A DNA stretch of 64,000 nt from Streptomyces griseus subsp. griseus (GTDB lineage Bacteria > Actinomycetota > Actinomycetes > Streptomycetales > Streptomycetaceae): assembly GCF_000720255.1 (NCBI RefSeq), contig NZ_JOJE01000041.1, positions 13,044-77,043 of the forward strand, given 5' to 3'. The notes under the pieces are model-generated. The model worked only from the letters and a program-made list of their open reading frames with translations. It had not been told where the DNA came from and did no database searches. Below are positions 18,483-26,664 of the stretch, piece by piece (position 1 is the stretch's first letter; each line of letters starts with the position of its first letter). Position numbers and translations under genes: made by a program.

Positions 18483-18987
18483 ACGGGGTCCTCCTGCCCG
18501 GAGCGGACGGGCGGCGCAGCACCACACGGGTGAGCAGTCCGCAGGCGGGGCCGGTCACGAGAGCCGCGGGGCCGGCCCACCACGGCCAGGGAGTCAGCCC
18601 GACGACGTGGTCGGCGGACCAGCGGCCGGGGCCGGTGAGGGCCAGTACCCCGGCGACGACGACGAGGACCAGGGGGTACTCGTACCCGTCGTTCTGTACC
18701 CAGAGTCCGTTGTGCCACTTGACGGTGGCGGCGACCGTCATCACCCCCACGGCGGTCGTCGCCGCCGCGGGGGTGAGCAGTCCGGCCGCCAGGAACAGAC
18801 CGGCGCCGAGCTGGCCGGCGCCCGCGGCGAGCGCGGTGAGCCGGCCGCCGCGGAAGCCGTCGTGGCGGAATTCCTCGGTGCCGCCCGCGAGGCCGTTGCC
18901 GCCCAGGTGGAAGCTGACCTTCTGCACTCCGTGCCCGGCGATGAGAAGGCCCGCCACCAGCCGGAGGATCAACAGTCCGGTGTCCAT
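18463..18987 (-). CDS. DoxX-family membrane protein
   Basis: 174 residues with four membrane segments. The DoxX pattern is LILRLVAGLLIAGHGVQKV at the N-terminus, a middle GAGLFLAAGLLTPAAA segment and the short loop VKWHNGLW. DoxX proteins are small quinone- or redox-associated membrane proteins of mostly unknown role. It sits between a YcaC-type hydrolase and DUF1275, overlapping the latter, so the three are probably co-transcribed. Confidence 0.82.
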   Translation of the reverse strand: MDTGLLILRLVAGLLIAGHGVQKVSFHLGGNGLAGGTEEFRHDGFRGGRLTALAAGAGQLGAGLFLAAGLLTPAAATTAVGVMTVAATVKWHNGLWVQNDGYEYPLVLVVVAGVLALTGPGRWSADHVVGLTPWPWWAGPAALVTGPACGLLTRVVLRRPSAPGRRTPYAQAAD

Positions 18988-19032
18988 TGCGTGTGTGTTC
19001 CTGTCCGTTCCTGACGCCCAGGGATCGGCGGC

Positions 19033-19695
19033 TCAGCCGGCCGCGTGGGCGCCGATGACGGCCTGCGCGTAGACGACCCCGAGGCCGTAGGCGCCGGCGT
19101 GCTCCTTCACGACCTCCGTGGTGGACACGTACGTCTCCGTACGCGCCCAGTCGCGCTGGAGCTCCAGGAGCACCTGGACCCAGGTCACCGGGACGGCACC
19201 CGCCTGGATCATGCGCTGGACGGCGTGCTCGTGGGCCTGCGGGCTGACACCGCCGGAGGCGTCGGTGACGACGTAGACCTCGTAGCCCTGAGCGAGCGCG
19301 GACAGGGTGGGCAGGACGATGCAGACCTCGGTCCACAGGCCGGCGATGACGAGCTTCTTGCGGCCGGTCGCCTTGACCGCCTCGACGAAGTCGACGTCCT
19401 CCCAGGCGTTCATCGTGGTGCGGTCGATGACCTTGTGGCCGGGGAAGACGTCCGCGAGCTGCGGCAGGAGGGGGCCGGAGAAGGACTCGGCGGCCACCGT
19501 GCTCAGCACCACGGGCACGTCGAAGACCTTGGCGGCCTTGGCCAGGCCGACGGTCGCGTTGATGATCGCGGTGCGGTCGCCGCTGCCGGTGCCGAAGAAC
19601 ATCTGCGGCTGGTGGTCCACGAGCAGCACGGCGGCGTTGTCCGGGGTGAGCAGGTCGGGGCCGGGGGCTGCGGTGACGTTGTCGATGTCGACCAT
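19033..19695 (-). CDS. Isochorismatase-superfamily hydrolase (YcaC-like)
   Basis: 220 residues from ATG 19695, chosen over ATG 19710 because AAAGG lies seven bases upstream. Cysteine-hydrolase features: LLVDHQPQMF with the catalytic Asp near the N-terminus, the central Lys region GRKKLVIAGLWTEVC with the nucleophile Cys, and DASGGVSPQAHE. YcaC-type proteins are octameric hydrolases whose substrate is uncertain. The upstream gene is a YtcJ-like amidohydrolase in the same direction, so both may act on amide compounds. Confidence 0.85.
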   Translation of the reverse strand: MVDIDNVTAAPGPDLLTPDNAAVLLVDHQPQMFFGTGSGDRTAIINATVGLAKAAKVFDVPVVLSTVAAESFSGPLLPQLADVFPGHKVIDRTTMNAWEDVDFVEAVKATGRKKLVIAGLWTEVCIVLPTLSALAQGYEVYVVTDASGGVSPQAHEHAVQRMIQAGAVPVTWVQVLLELQRDWARTETYVSTTEVVKEHAGAYGLGVVYAQAVIGAHAAG

Positions 19696-19712
19696 GGGAG
19701 TGCCTTTCATGA

Positions 19713-19731
19713 GGGGAGGGGAGGGGAGGGG
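19713..19731 (+). repeat. G4 tract: four GGGG runs with single-A loops
   Basis: Four runs of GGGG separated by single A bases, an ideal G-quadruplex motif, on the plus strand. It lies in the short gap between the amidohydrolase stop (19739) and the YcaC-type start (19695). In the transcript of these leftward genes it reads as a C-rich tract just before the ribosome site. Confidence 0.75.
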
Positions 19732-19738
19732 TGAAGGG

Positions 19739-21628
19739 TCAGAGTGCGAAGCAGGGGTCGAGGGCGACCGTGTTCGCGTCTTCGGGGGCGAGCCCTCGGC
19801 GGGCGCGCCACTGGCGGTGCTGCTCGGACTCCGCCACGGCGTGGCCGAGCAGTTCGGCCTGGCGGGCGCCCGAGCGGCCCGTGCGGGGTGCGGCCCGGTA
19901 GCCGCCGTAGTGGGCCACCGGGCTCCAGTCGGGGCTGACCGGTGGCAGTTCCTCGTCGAGGCCCTCGTACTCGGCGGCGGCGTAGACGATGCGGCCGCCG
20001 ACGACCGTCAGCAGGGATTCGATGTGGGCGATGTCCTGCTCGGGCACGGTGAAGTAGTCGTCGGAGAGGACGGCGAGGTCGCCGAGGAAGCCCGGGCGCA
20101 GCAGGCCCTTGACGTCCGCCTCCCCGGTCAGCGCGGCTCCGGCCGCGCTGAACATGGCGAGGGCGGTACGCCGGTCCACCCGGTTGCGCGGCGGCCGGAT
20201 CGTCAGGTCGCCGACCGTGCGGCCGGTGACCAGCCAGTGCAGGGCGATCCACGGGTTGTAGGTGGAGACGCGGGTGGCGTCGGTACCGGCGCCGACGGTC
20301 AGGCCGCGGTCCAGCATCGCCCGGATCGGCGGGGCGTCGGCGGCGACTCCGAGGCCGTAGCGGCGTACGAACGCCTCGCCCTGGAAAGAGAGCCGGTTCT
20401 GCACGGACAGGGCTCCGCCCAGGGCCGCGATGCGGTCGAGGCTGGCGGCGGAGACGGTCTCGGCGTGGTCGAAGAGCCAGCGGTTGCCGGCCGGGAAGAG
20501 CCCTTCCGCGGCGAGTTTCTCGAACACCGCGAGATCGCGGCGGATGGTCTCGTCGTAGGTGGCGTGCAGCCTGAATCCCCAGCCGTTCTCCATGAGGAGC
20601 CGTACGGCCCTCTCGAATTCCGACTCGTAATCGGTGAGTTCCGGGCGCGGCTGGGAGAAGTTCTCGAAATCAGCGGCCGCCCAGGTGAGGTTCTCGCCCG
20701 CGCCGTTCAGCCGTAGCCATTCGTCGCCGTCCTCCGGCCCGACTGTTTGCGTCCAGCGGGCGAGGTCGGCGATTTCCTGGCCCGGGGTCTGCGGGAAGAG
20801 GTGATAGGCGATCCGCAGGGAGAGTTGTCCGGCCTCGGCGAGTTCGACGACCGTGCTGTAGTTGTCGGGGAAGTTCTGGAACCCCCCGGCGGCGTCGATC
20901 GCCGAGGTGAGGCCGAATCGGTTGAGTTCGCGCAGGAAATGCCGGGTGGAGGTCTTCTTGTCCTCACCCTCCAGGGCCGGGGCCTCGGCCAGCGTGGAGT
21001 AGAGGATCAGCGCGCTGGGCGCGGCCAGCAGCATGCCGGTGGGCTCGCCGCCGCGGCCGCGGACGATCTGGCCACCCTTGGGGTCCGGGGTGTCCCTGGT
21101 GTATCCGGCGGCCTTGAGAGCGGCGCGGTTGAGGACGGCCGACTGGTAGAGGTGCAGCACGAACACCGGGGTGTCGGGCGCGGCCGCGTTCAGCTCGGCG
21201 ACGGTCGGCAGCCGGCGTTCGGCGAACTGCTCGGCCGACCAGCCGCCCACCACCCGCACCCACTGTCCCCTGGGCGTACGGGCCGCCTGCTCCCGCAGCA
21301 TCGCGAGGCCCTCGCGCAGGGTGGGTACGCCGTCCCAGCGCAGTTCCAGTACGTAGTTGAGGCCGCCGCGGATCACGTGCAGGTGGGAGTCGTTGAGGCC
21401 CGGCACCACGCGACGGCCGAGCGCGTCGACCACCCGCGTGGCCGGGCCGACGAGGGGAGCCATGTCCTTGTCGTCACCGACGGCCGTGACGACACCGGCG
21501 CGGATCGCGATCGCCCCGGCGTGCGGACGGGCCGGGTCCGCGGTGTGGATCCTGGCGTTGCGGACGATCAGGTCCGCTGCGTCGTCGGTGGCGCGGGGAA
21601 CGAGCCCGCCGACCGGCATCGTGGACAC
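19739..21628 (-). CDS. YtcJ-like metal-dependent amidohydrolase
   Basis: 629 residues from GTG 21628, with AGGAGG ten bases upstream; an open extension to 21739 is not conserved. The N-terminus has DLIVRNARIHTADPARP and the metal motif NDSHLHVIRGG. A later FRLHATYDETIRRDL, then DHAE, and near the C-terminus a metal/catalytic Asp in GAGTDATR are typical of the Amidohydro_3 group. Members deacylate or deformylate amides; the substrate is unknown. It starts a leftward group with YcaC-like, DoxX and DUF1275 genes and diverges from an esterase gene. Confidence 0.85.
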   Translation of the reverse strand: MSTMPVGGLVPRATDDAADLIVRNARIHTADPARPHAGAIAIRAGVVTAVGDDKDMAPLVGPATRVVDALGRRVVPGLNDSHLHVIRGGLNYVLELRWDGVPTLREGLAMLREQAARTPRGQWVRVVGGWSAEQFAERRLPTVAELNAAAPDTPVFVLHLYQSAVLNRAALKAAGYTRDTPDPKGGQIVRGRGGEPTGMLLAAPSALILYSTLAEAPALEGEDKKTSTRHFLRELNRFGLTSAIDAAGGFQNFPDNYSTVVELAEAGQLSLRIAYHLFPQTPGQEIADLARWTQTVGPEDGDEWLRLNGAGENLTWAAADFENFSQPRPELTDYESEFERAVRLLMENGWGFRLHATYDETIRRDLAVFEKLAAEGLFPAGNRWLFDHAETVSAASLDRIAALGGALSVQNRLSFQGEAFVRRYGLGVAADAPPIRAMLDRGLTVGAGTDATRVSTYNPWIALHWLVTGRTVGDLTIRPPRNRVDRRTALAMFSAAGAALTGEADVKGLLRPGFLGDLAVLSDDYFTVPEQDIAHIESLLTVVGGRIVYAAAEYEGLDEELPPVSPDWSPVAHYGGYRAAPRTGRSGARQAELLGHAVAESEQHRQWRARRGLAPEDANTVALDPCFAL

Positions 21629-21886
21629 CGTGGGACAACCTCCTCGGGGCGAACGGATTTCCTTGGGAGCCGTCACGCTATTCCGCGGGCACTCGGCCTT
21701 GTGTCCCCTCGGTGCACCGAATACGTACTGACAGCGCACTGGCTCTTTCTCGCCGGGACGGGCTCATTCTTTCGTGCGCTGTGAGGTCGACTCCGGTGCG
21801 CTCGTGGACCATTCACCGCGAATTTCCGGTTTTATCGTGCTGCCCGACTCATCCACGGATCGCACGCGAGGAATCAGGAGAACCAC

Positions 21887-22858
21887 ATGTCCGACACCAC
21901 CGAGCAGATCAAGCCGGTCCTGGAGCCGGCGGCGGCCGCGTTCGCCGAGGCCACCGCCAACCCGCCCTATCTCTTCGACCTGGCGCCCGCCGAGGGCCGC
22001 AAGGCGGTCGACGAGGTGCAGTCCGGCGAGATCGACAAACCGGCGATCGACGAGGAGTGGATCACCGTCGAGGGCGGTCCGACGGGCACCGTCCGGGCGC
22101 GCGTCGTCAAGCCGGCGGGTGCCCGTGGCACGCTGCCGGTGATCCTCTACATCCACGGCGCGGGCTGGGTGTTCGGCAACGCCCACACCCACGACCGTCT
22201 GGTGCGCGAACTCGCCGTCGGCGCGAACGCGGCGGTCGTCTTCCCGGAGTACGACCTCTCGCCCGAGGCCCGCTACCCGGTCGCCATCGAGCAGAACTAC
22301 GCGGTGGCCCGGTGGGTCGTCGAGCAGGGCGCGTCGAGGGACCTGGACGGCTCCCGGCTGGCGGTGGCGGGCGACTCGGTCGGCGGCAACATGACGGCGG
22401 CGCTGACGCTGATGGCCAAGCAGCGCGGTGACGTGCCCCTGGTCCAGCAGGTGCTGTTCTACCCCGTGACGGACGCGGCGTTCGACACCGGCTCGTACCA
22501 CCAGTTCGCCACCGGCTACTTCCTGCGCCGTGACGGCATGCAGTGGTTCTGGGACCAGTACACGACCGACGAGGCCGAGCGCGCCCAGATCACCGCGTCC
22601 CCGCTGCGCGCCACCACCGAGCAGCTGACCGGCCTCCCCCCGGCGCTGGTCATCACCGGTGAGGCGGACGTACTGCGCGACGAGGGCGAGGCGTACGCGA
22701 ACAAGCTGCGCGAGGCGGGGGTGCCGGTGACCGCCGTACGCTTCCAGGGGATCATCCACGACTTCGTGATGCTCAACGCGCTGCGTGAGACGCATGCCGC
22801 CGAGGCCGCGATCTCGATGGCCGTCGAGACGCTGCGCACGGCGCTGCACGGCGGCTGA
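21887..22858 (+). CDS. Alpha/beta-hydrolase, hormone-sensitive-lipase family esterase
   Basis: 323 residues, with CAGGAG seven bases before ATG. HSL-type features: HGAGWVFG (variant of the HGGG oxyanion motif, about residue 90), nucleophile GDSVGG (about 164-169), acid in GEADVLRDEGE and the His in IIHDFVML. No signal peptide, so it works in the cytoplasm on short-chain esters or lactones. It is divergent from the amidohydrolase gene across a 258-bp gap. Confidence 0.87.
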   Translation: MSDTTEQIKPVLEPAAAAFAEATANPPYLFDLAPAEGRKAVDEVQSGEIDKPAIDEEWITVEGGPTGTVRARVVKPAGARGTLPVILYIHGAGWVFGNAHTHDRLVRELAVGANAAVVFPEYDLSPEARYPVAIEQNYAVARWVVEQGASRDLDGSRLAVAGDSVGGNMTAALTLMAKQRGDVPLVQQVLFYPVTDAAFDTGSYHQFATGYFLRRDGMQWFWDQYTTDEAERAQITASPLRATTEQLTGLPPALVITGEADVLRDEGEAYANKLREAGVPVTAVRFQGIIHDFVMLNALRETHAAEAAISMAVETLRTALHGG

Positions 22859-22937
22859 GCCGGGGCGGGAACGGGCCCGGAAGACTCCTCGAACCCCGGA
22901 CGGGCCGAGTGGTGCCGACCGGCGGGGTTTGATGGGG

Positions 22938-24071
22938 TCACCTCCGTCGGTCCTTGGCCGCCGTCAACGCCACCAGTGTCGCCAGCAGCACACCGCTCGT
23001 CAGTGCCGGGGCCGGCGACCAGGTGGCCGTGAGGACGGCGGCGCCCGTGGCGAGGTACGGGACGTGCTCGGCGGGCCTTCGCCGATGGGGGCGCAGGTGT
23101 ACCGCCCACACCGTGAGCAGGAAGACCGCGGCGGGCACGGTCACCGCCGCGCCCGCCGCGGTGGCGGAGGCGTCGGTGCCACGGGTGACGTGGTCCGCAT
23201 ACGCGGCCAGACCCGCGCCCTCCGCCGTCGCGGAGGCGAAGACGAGGTAGTGGCCGTAGGCCCAGGGGAACCGTCTGCGGTGGGCCTGGTGGGTCGTGGC
23301 CAGCAGGGTGTGGGCGGGGCGGGCGAAGTACAACCACCACATGGCGTACGCCGTGAGCAGACCGCCACCGGCGAGCGCGTACAGCGCGCCCGTGCCCTGA
23401 TGGCGCTCGAAGGCACCGCGGACGGCGACGGTCGCGGCCGCGACGGACTCGCCGAGGACGATGAGGGTGAACAGCTCGTAGCGCTCGGCGATGTGCCGCG
23501 GATGCCACGGCGTCATCCCGGCGGACTGCGCCCACACGGGGACGGAGATCTCGGCTGTGATCATCACGCCGATGAGCGGCAGACGAATGGTCTCGGGAGT
23601 GAACAGCAGCCCCAGCCAGCCCAATTGACATACCGTCACACCTGCCGCGAACCGCAACGCCGTACCGCGCCGGGCCGGGTCGGACAGCGCGGCCCGCAGC
23701 CACAGCGCGGCGAGCGTCGTGCGCAGGACGACGTAGCCGAGCGTGATGATCCGCAGGTCCCCGTCTTCGAACGCGCGGCTCACCCCGGCGGCGAGGACGA
23801 GGGAGCCGGTGATCTGGGCGAGGACGGCGAGCCGGTAGGGGACGTCGTCGGGGTCGTAGGCGGAGGCGAACCAGGTGAAGTTCATCCACGCCCACCAGAT
23901 GGTGAAGAAGACGAGGGCGAAGCGGAGTACGCCCGCGGCGTGATGGCCCTCCGTCAGCGCATGGTGCAGCCCTGCGGACGCCTGCGCCACCGCGATGACG
24001 AAGCACAGGTCGAAGAAGAGCTCCAGCGGGGTCGCCGCCCGGTGCGGTTCGGAGGGGTCACGGCCGGGCAT
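22938..24071 (-). CDS. Low-temperature-requirement A (LtrA) family membrane protein
   Basis: 377 residues from ATG 24071. Family signature ATPLELFFDLCFVIAVAQAS follows directly after the start; further conserved parts are the WWAWMNFTWFASAYDPDDV loop and ERYELFTLIVLGESV. About ten membrane segments. The role is unknown; the name comes from a Listeria cold-growth gene. It runs convergent with the esterase gene. Confidence 0.87.
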   Translation of the reverse strand: MPGRDPSEPHRAATPLELFFDLCFVIAVAQASAGLHHALTEGHHAAGVLRFALVFFTIWWAWMNFTWFASAYDPDDVPYRLAVLAQITGSLVLAAGVSRAFEDGDLRIITLGYVVLRTTLAALWLRAALSDPARRGTALRFAAGVTVCQLGWLGLLFTPETIRLPLIGVMITAEISVPVWAQSAGMTPWHPRHIAERYELFTLIVLGESVAAATVAVRGAFERHQGTGALYALAGGGLLTAYAMWWLYFARPAHTLLATTHQAHRRRFPWAYGHYLVFASATAEGAGLAAYADHVTRGTDASATAAGAAVTVPAAVFLLTVWAVHLRPHRRRPAEHVPYLATGAAVLTATWSPAPALTSGVLLATLVALTAAKDRRR

Positions 24072-24348
24072 GGCGGGTGAACGGCCTTTGCGCAGGGGCC
24101 TGTTGATGAGGTTCAGCGGAGTGCGGTTCAGTGCGGGGCTCCCGAGGGGCAGACGTCCTGCCGAGGCTAGGCCGGCTCTCCGGAGGGCCCTGTTCCATCG
24201 GCGCACGGAGCCTTGCCCGAGAGTGAACGCGGCGGGCGGCAGTGCGCTCAGGGGCACCGCCGCGTGCACTGCCGGGCCATCCGGGAGCCGTGCACGCGCC
24301 CAGCGTCACCGGCGTACACGCACAGCACCGCACCACAGGAGGCGGATC

Positions 24349-24927
24349 ATGACCACCAGCTCCCAGCCCGCGGGCGGCAGCCAGCCCTGGCTGCACCAGA
24401 AGGGCGAGGCGATCCAGGAGTTCGGGACCGTGAAGCAGTTCCCGGTCGGCCTGTCCTATGAGGCCCGGATGTACTCCTGCCAGCGGCTGAACAAGGTCCT
24501 GGCGGACACGCAGATCCTCCACGGGCTGTACAAGAAGCACCACTGGCTGATGCGCGGCGCGACCTTCTACCAACTGCACCTGGTCCTGGACAAGCACGCG
24601 GGGGAACAGCTGGAGATCGTCGACACGATCGCGGAGCGGGTGCAGTCCCTGGGCGGTGTCGCGGTGGGCGATGCCCGGCACGTCGCGGAGATCACGTCGA
24701 TCCCGCGTCCGCCGGACGGGGTGGAGGAGGTGCCGGCGATGCTGTCACGGCTCCTGGAGGCGCACGAGACGATTCTCGTGGACGCCCATGACGCCGCCGC
24801 CCGGGCCGCCGGGCTGGGTGACGACGGCACCAACGACCTGCTGGTGTCGCAGGTGATCAGGACCGGTGAGCTCCAGGCGTGGTTCCTCGCGGAGCATCTG
24901 GTCGACACCCCGCTGGTCCGCGCCTGA
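24349..24927 (+). CDS. Dps-family ferritin-like DNA-protection protein
   Basis: 192 residues from ATG 24349 with AGGAGG at 24337-24342. Ferroxidase residues are visible in LYKKHHWLMRGATFYQLHLVLDKH (His/Asp ligands) and in the later Glu-rich helix. The C-terminal helix is short (AWFLAEHLVDTPLVRA). Dps proteins assemble into 12-mers that oxidise and store iron and protect DNA under stress. The ~35-residue N-terminal tail differs from DpsA, so it may be one of the divergent actinobacterial Dps forms. It stands alone. Confidence 0.85.
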   Translation: MTTSSQPAGGSQPWLHQKGEAIQEFGTVKQFPVGLSYEARMYSCQRLNKVLADTQILHGLYKKHHWLMRGATFYQLHLVLDKHAGEQLEIVDTIAERVQSLGGVAVGDARHVAEITSIPRPPDGVEEVPAMLSRLLEAHETILVDAHDAAARAAGLGDDGTNDLLVSQVIRTGELQAWFLAEHLVDTPLVRA

Positions 24928-24951
24928 GCCGGCGCCCCCGGAGGGTCGGGG

Positions 24952-26460
24952 TCACCCGTCCCGCAGCACGAAGGGGGCCACGTACGCGGTGAGTCCGCCC
25001 GCCTTCCGGGCCGGCCAGGTACGGGCGTGGGCGGGTGGGCGCTCGCCGGGTTCGGTGAGGACGGCGACCGGAGTGCCGTGGGCGGCCCGCACCAGGCCGG
25101 CCGCGGTGATGCTGGTGTCGTGGCCGCGGGGCTGCCGGGAGGCGCAGCCGGCGTAGTAGGCGATCGGGACGGCCTCGTGCCCGGAGAGGACGCAGGGTGG
25201 ACGTACGCCGAGGCGGTGCAGGTCGGCGGCGGTGCGGGCCCAGTCGCGGTGGGCGGCGGTGGTGCGGTGCACGGTGCGTTCCAGGACCGCGAACTGGACG
25301 GTGAGGTGCCCGGCGAGCGCCAGCACCAGTGCGGTCACGACGACGGTACGCCGGATTCCGTGCGCCGCGGGCACCAGGTGGACGAGGGCGTCGGCGACGG
25401 GGAGGGCCAGCAGCGCGTAGGCGGGGAGCAGGAAGCGGGGAGCCGCGTAGCCGATCAGGAGGAGGTAGGGGACGGCGGCCGCGGCGGCGCAGGCGAGGGG
25501 CAGGAGGGTGGGTGCCGCGCGCCGGGCCCGGACCGCGACGATCAGCCCGACCACGGCGAGGGCGGGCAGCAGGAACCACCACGCCGTGATCGCCGGGTGC
25601 GCCATCGCGCCGGTGCAGGGGCGGCAGAGGGTGCGCCCGTCCAGGCTGCGCAGCTGGTCGTCGAAGGCGAGTTGCCAGCCGAGTCCGCCCTGGATCCTGG
25701 AGGCGTCGGACAACCGCCGGGCCAGGCCGCCGTAGTCGGTGTAGGCCTCGACCACCCATGGGGCCGCCCCGGCGGCCAGGCCGAGGAGCAGGGCCGCGAG
25801 CAGCCCGGGTCGCCGCCATCGCCGTACCGCGACCGTGAGGGCGAGCAGGGGCAGGGCGGTCCAGGCCGCGTCCATGGGGCGCATCCCGGCCATCAGGGCC
25901 GCCCCGGCGAAGACACCCCAGGGGGCCACCCGGCCGCCTGGGTCGGCCCCGGCGCGCAGGACGCAGCCGGAGCAGATCAGGGCGCCGAACGCCACCCAGA
26001 GGTTCGGCATGGCCTGCGGGCCGTAGAAGAGCGTGATCCACAGCGTGGCGAACAGGGTGCCGCCGAGTGCGACGACCCGAGTGGGGAACAGGCCGCGCCA
26101 GACGCGTAACGCGAGGAACAGGGCGAGGCCGGACAGCAGCGCCAGGTAGATCCGCAGCAGGGGTGTGGAGGACGACCAGGCGGCGACCGGGGCCACGAGT
26201 AACGGCACCCCGCGGGCGCGGGGCGCGCTGAAGAAGGCGGCGGGGGCGTGGTCGGCGACCTGGCTGACGTAGACCGACTCGTCCCAGCCGAGGCCCATGC
26301 CGGGGCGGACTAGCACGAGTTGGGCCAGGGTGAAGCCGACGGCGACCAGGGCGAGCCACCGGTCGCGCCAGGCGTGCCAGTAACGCCGGTGGGGGTGGGT
26401 GGCGGCGGGTTTACCGGGGTGCCGGGTGCCGGCCGGGGTGGTGCCTACGCCGTGAGCCAT
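24952..26460 (-). CDS. GT-C-like polytopic membrane protein (probable glycosyltransferase)
   Basis: 502 residues with about eleven membrane segments and a C-terminal soluble part. The first outside loop has GWDESVY, the acidic pair seen in GT-C glycosyltransferases that use lipid-linked sugars (ArnT/PMT type). A His-rich loop and a Cys pair (LCRPC, residue ~290) are unusual. The C-terminal ~110 residues (CVLSGHEAVPIAYYAGC) look extracytoplasmic. The acceptor is unknown. It lies next to the GH43 genes, but divergent from them. Confidence 0.6.
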   Translation of the reverse strand: MAHGVGTTPAGTRHPGKPAATHPHRRYWHAWRDRWLALVAVGFTLAQLVLVRPGMGLGWDESVYVSQVADHAPAAFFSAPRARGVPLLVAPVAAWSSSTPLLRIYLALLSGLALFLALRVWRGLFPTRVVALGGTLFATLWITLFYGPQAMPNLWVAFGALICSGCVLRAGADPGGRVAPWGVFAGAALMAGMRPMDAAWTALPLLALTVAVRRWRRPGLLAALLLGLAAGAAPWVVEAYTDYGGLARRLSDASRIQGGLGWQLAFDDQLRSLDGRTLCRPCTGAMAHPAITAWWFLLPALAVVGLIVAVRARRAAPTLLPLACAAAAAVPYLLLIGYAAPRFLLPAYALLALPVADALVHLVPAAHGIRRTVVVTALVLALAGHLTVQFAVLERTVHRTTAAHRDWARTAADLHRLGVRPPCVLSGHEAVPIAYYAGCASRQPRGHDTSITAAGLVRAAHGTPVAVLTEPGERPPAHARTWPARKAGGLTAYVAPFVLRDG

Positions 26461-26583
26461 CCGTCTGTGTCGCCTCTCGTCGCCGCTCTCCGCGTCTCCT
26501 CCGCAACACGCTGGACGAACGCGCGGACAACGGCTGCTGGGACAGGCCCGAATGGCTCAGAAGTCACCCCTGTGTCGAAACCA

Positions 26584-26641
26584 TTGACGCGAACTTATGC
26601 GACCCATATCTTCTGGCCGAAGTTACGAACTACGTTCGAAA
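26584..26641 (+). promoter_or_regulatory. Promoter plus operator-like inverted repeat before the GH43 pair
   Basis: TTGACG (26584-26589), a 17-bp spacer and TATCTT (26607-26612) make a good promoter. Right after it is the inverted repeat TTACGAAC-TAC-GTTCGAAA (26623-26641), with arms matching at 7 of 8 positions, where a repressor would block initiation. The ATG of the first GH43 gene follows at 26665. No regulator gene is adjacent. Confidence 0.55.
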
Positions 26642-26664
26642 TCACGGACAAGGGACGGTCCTGT

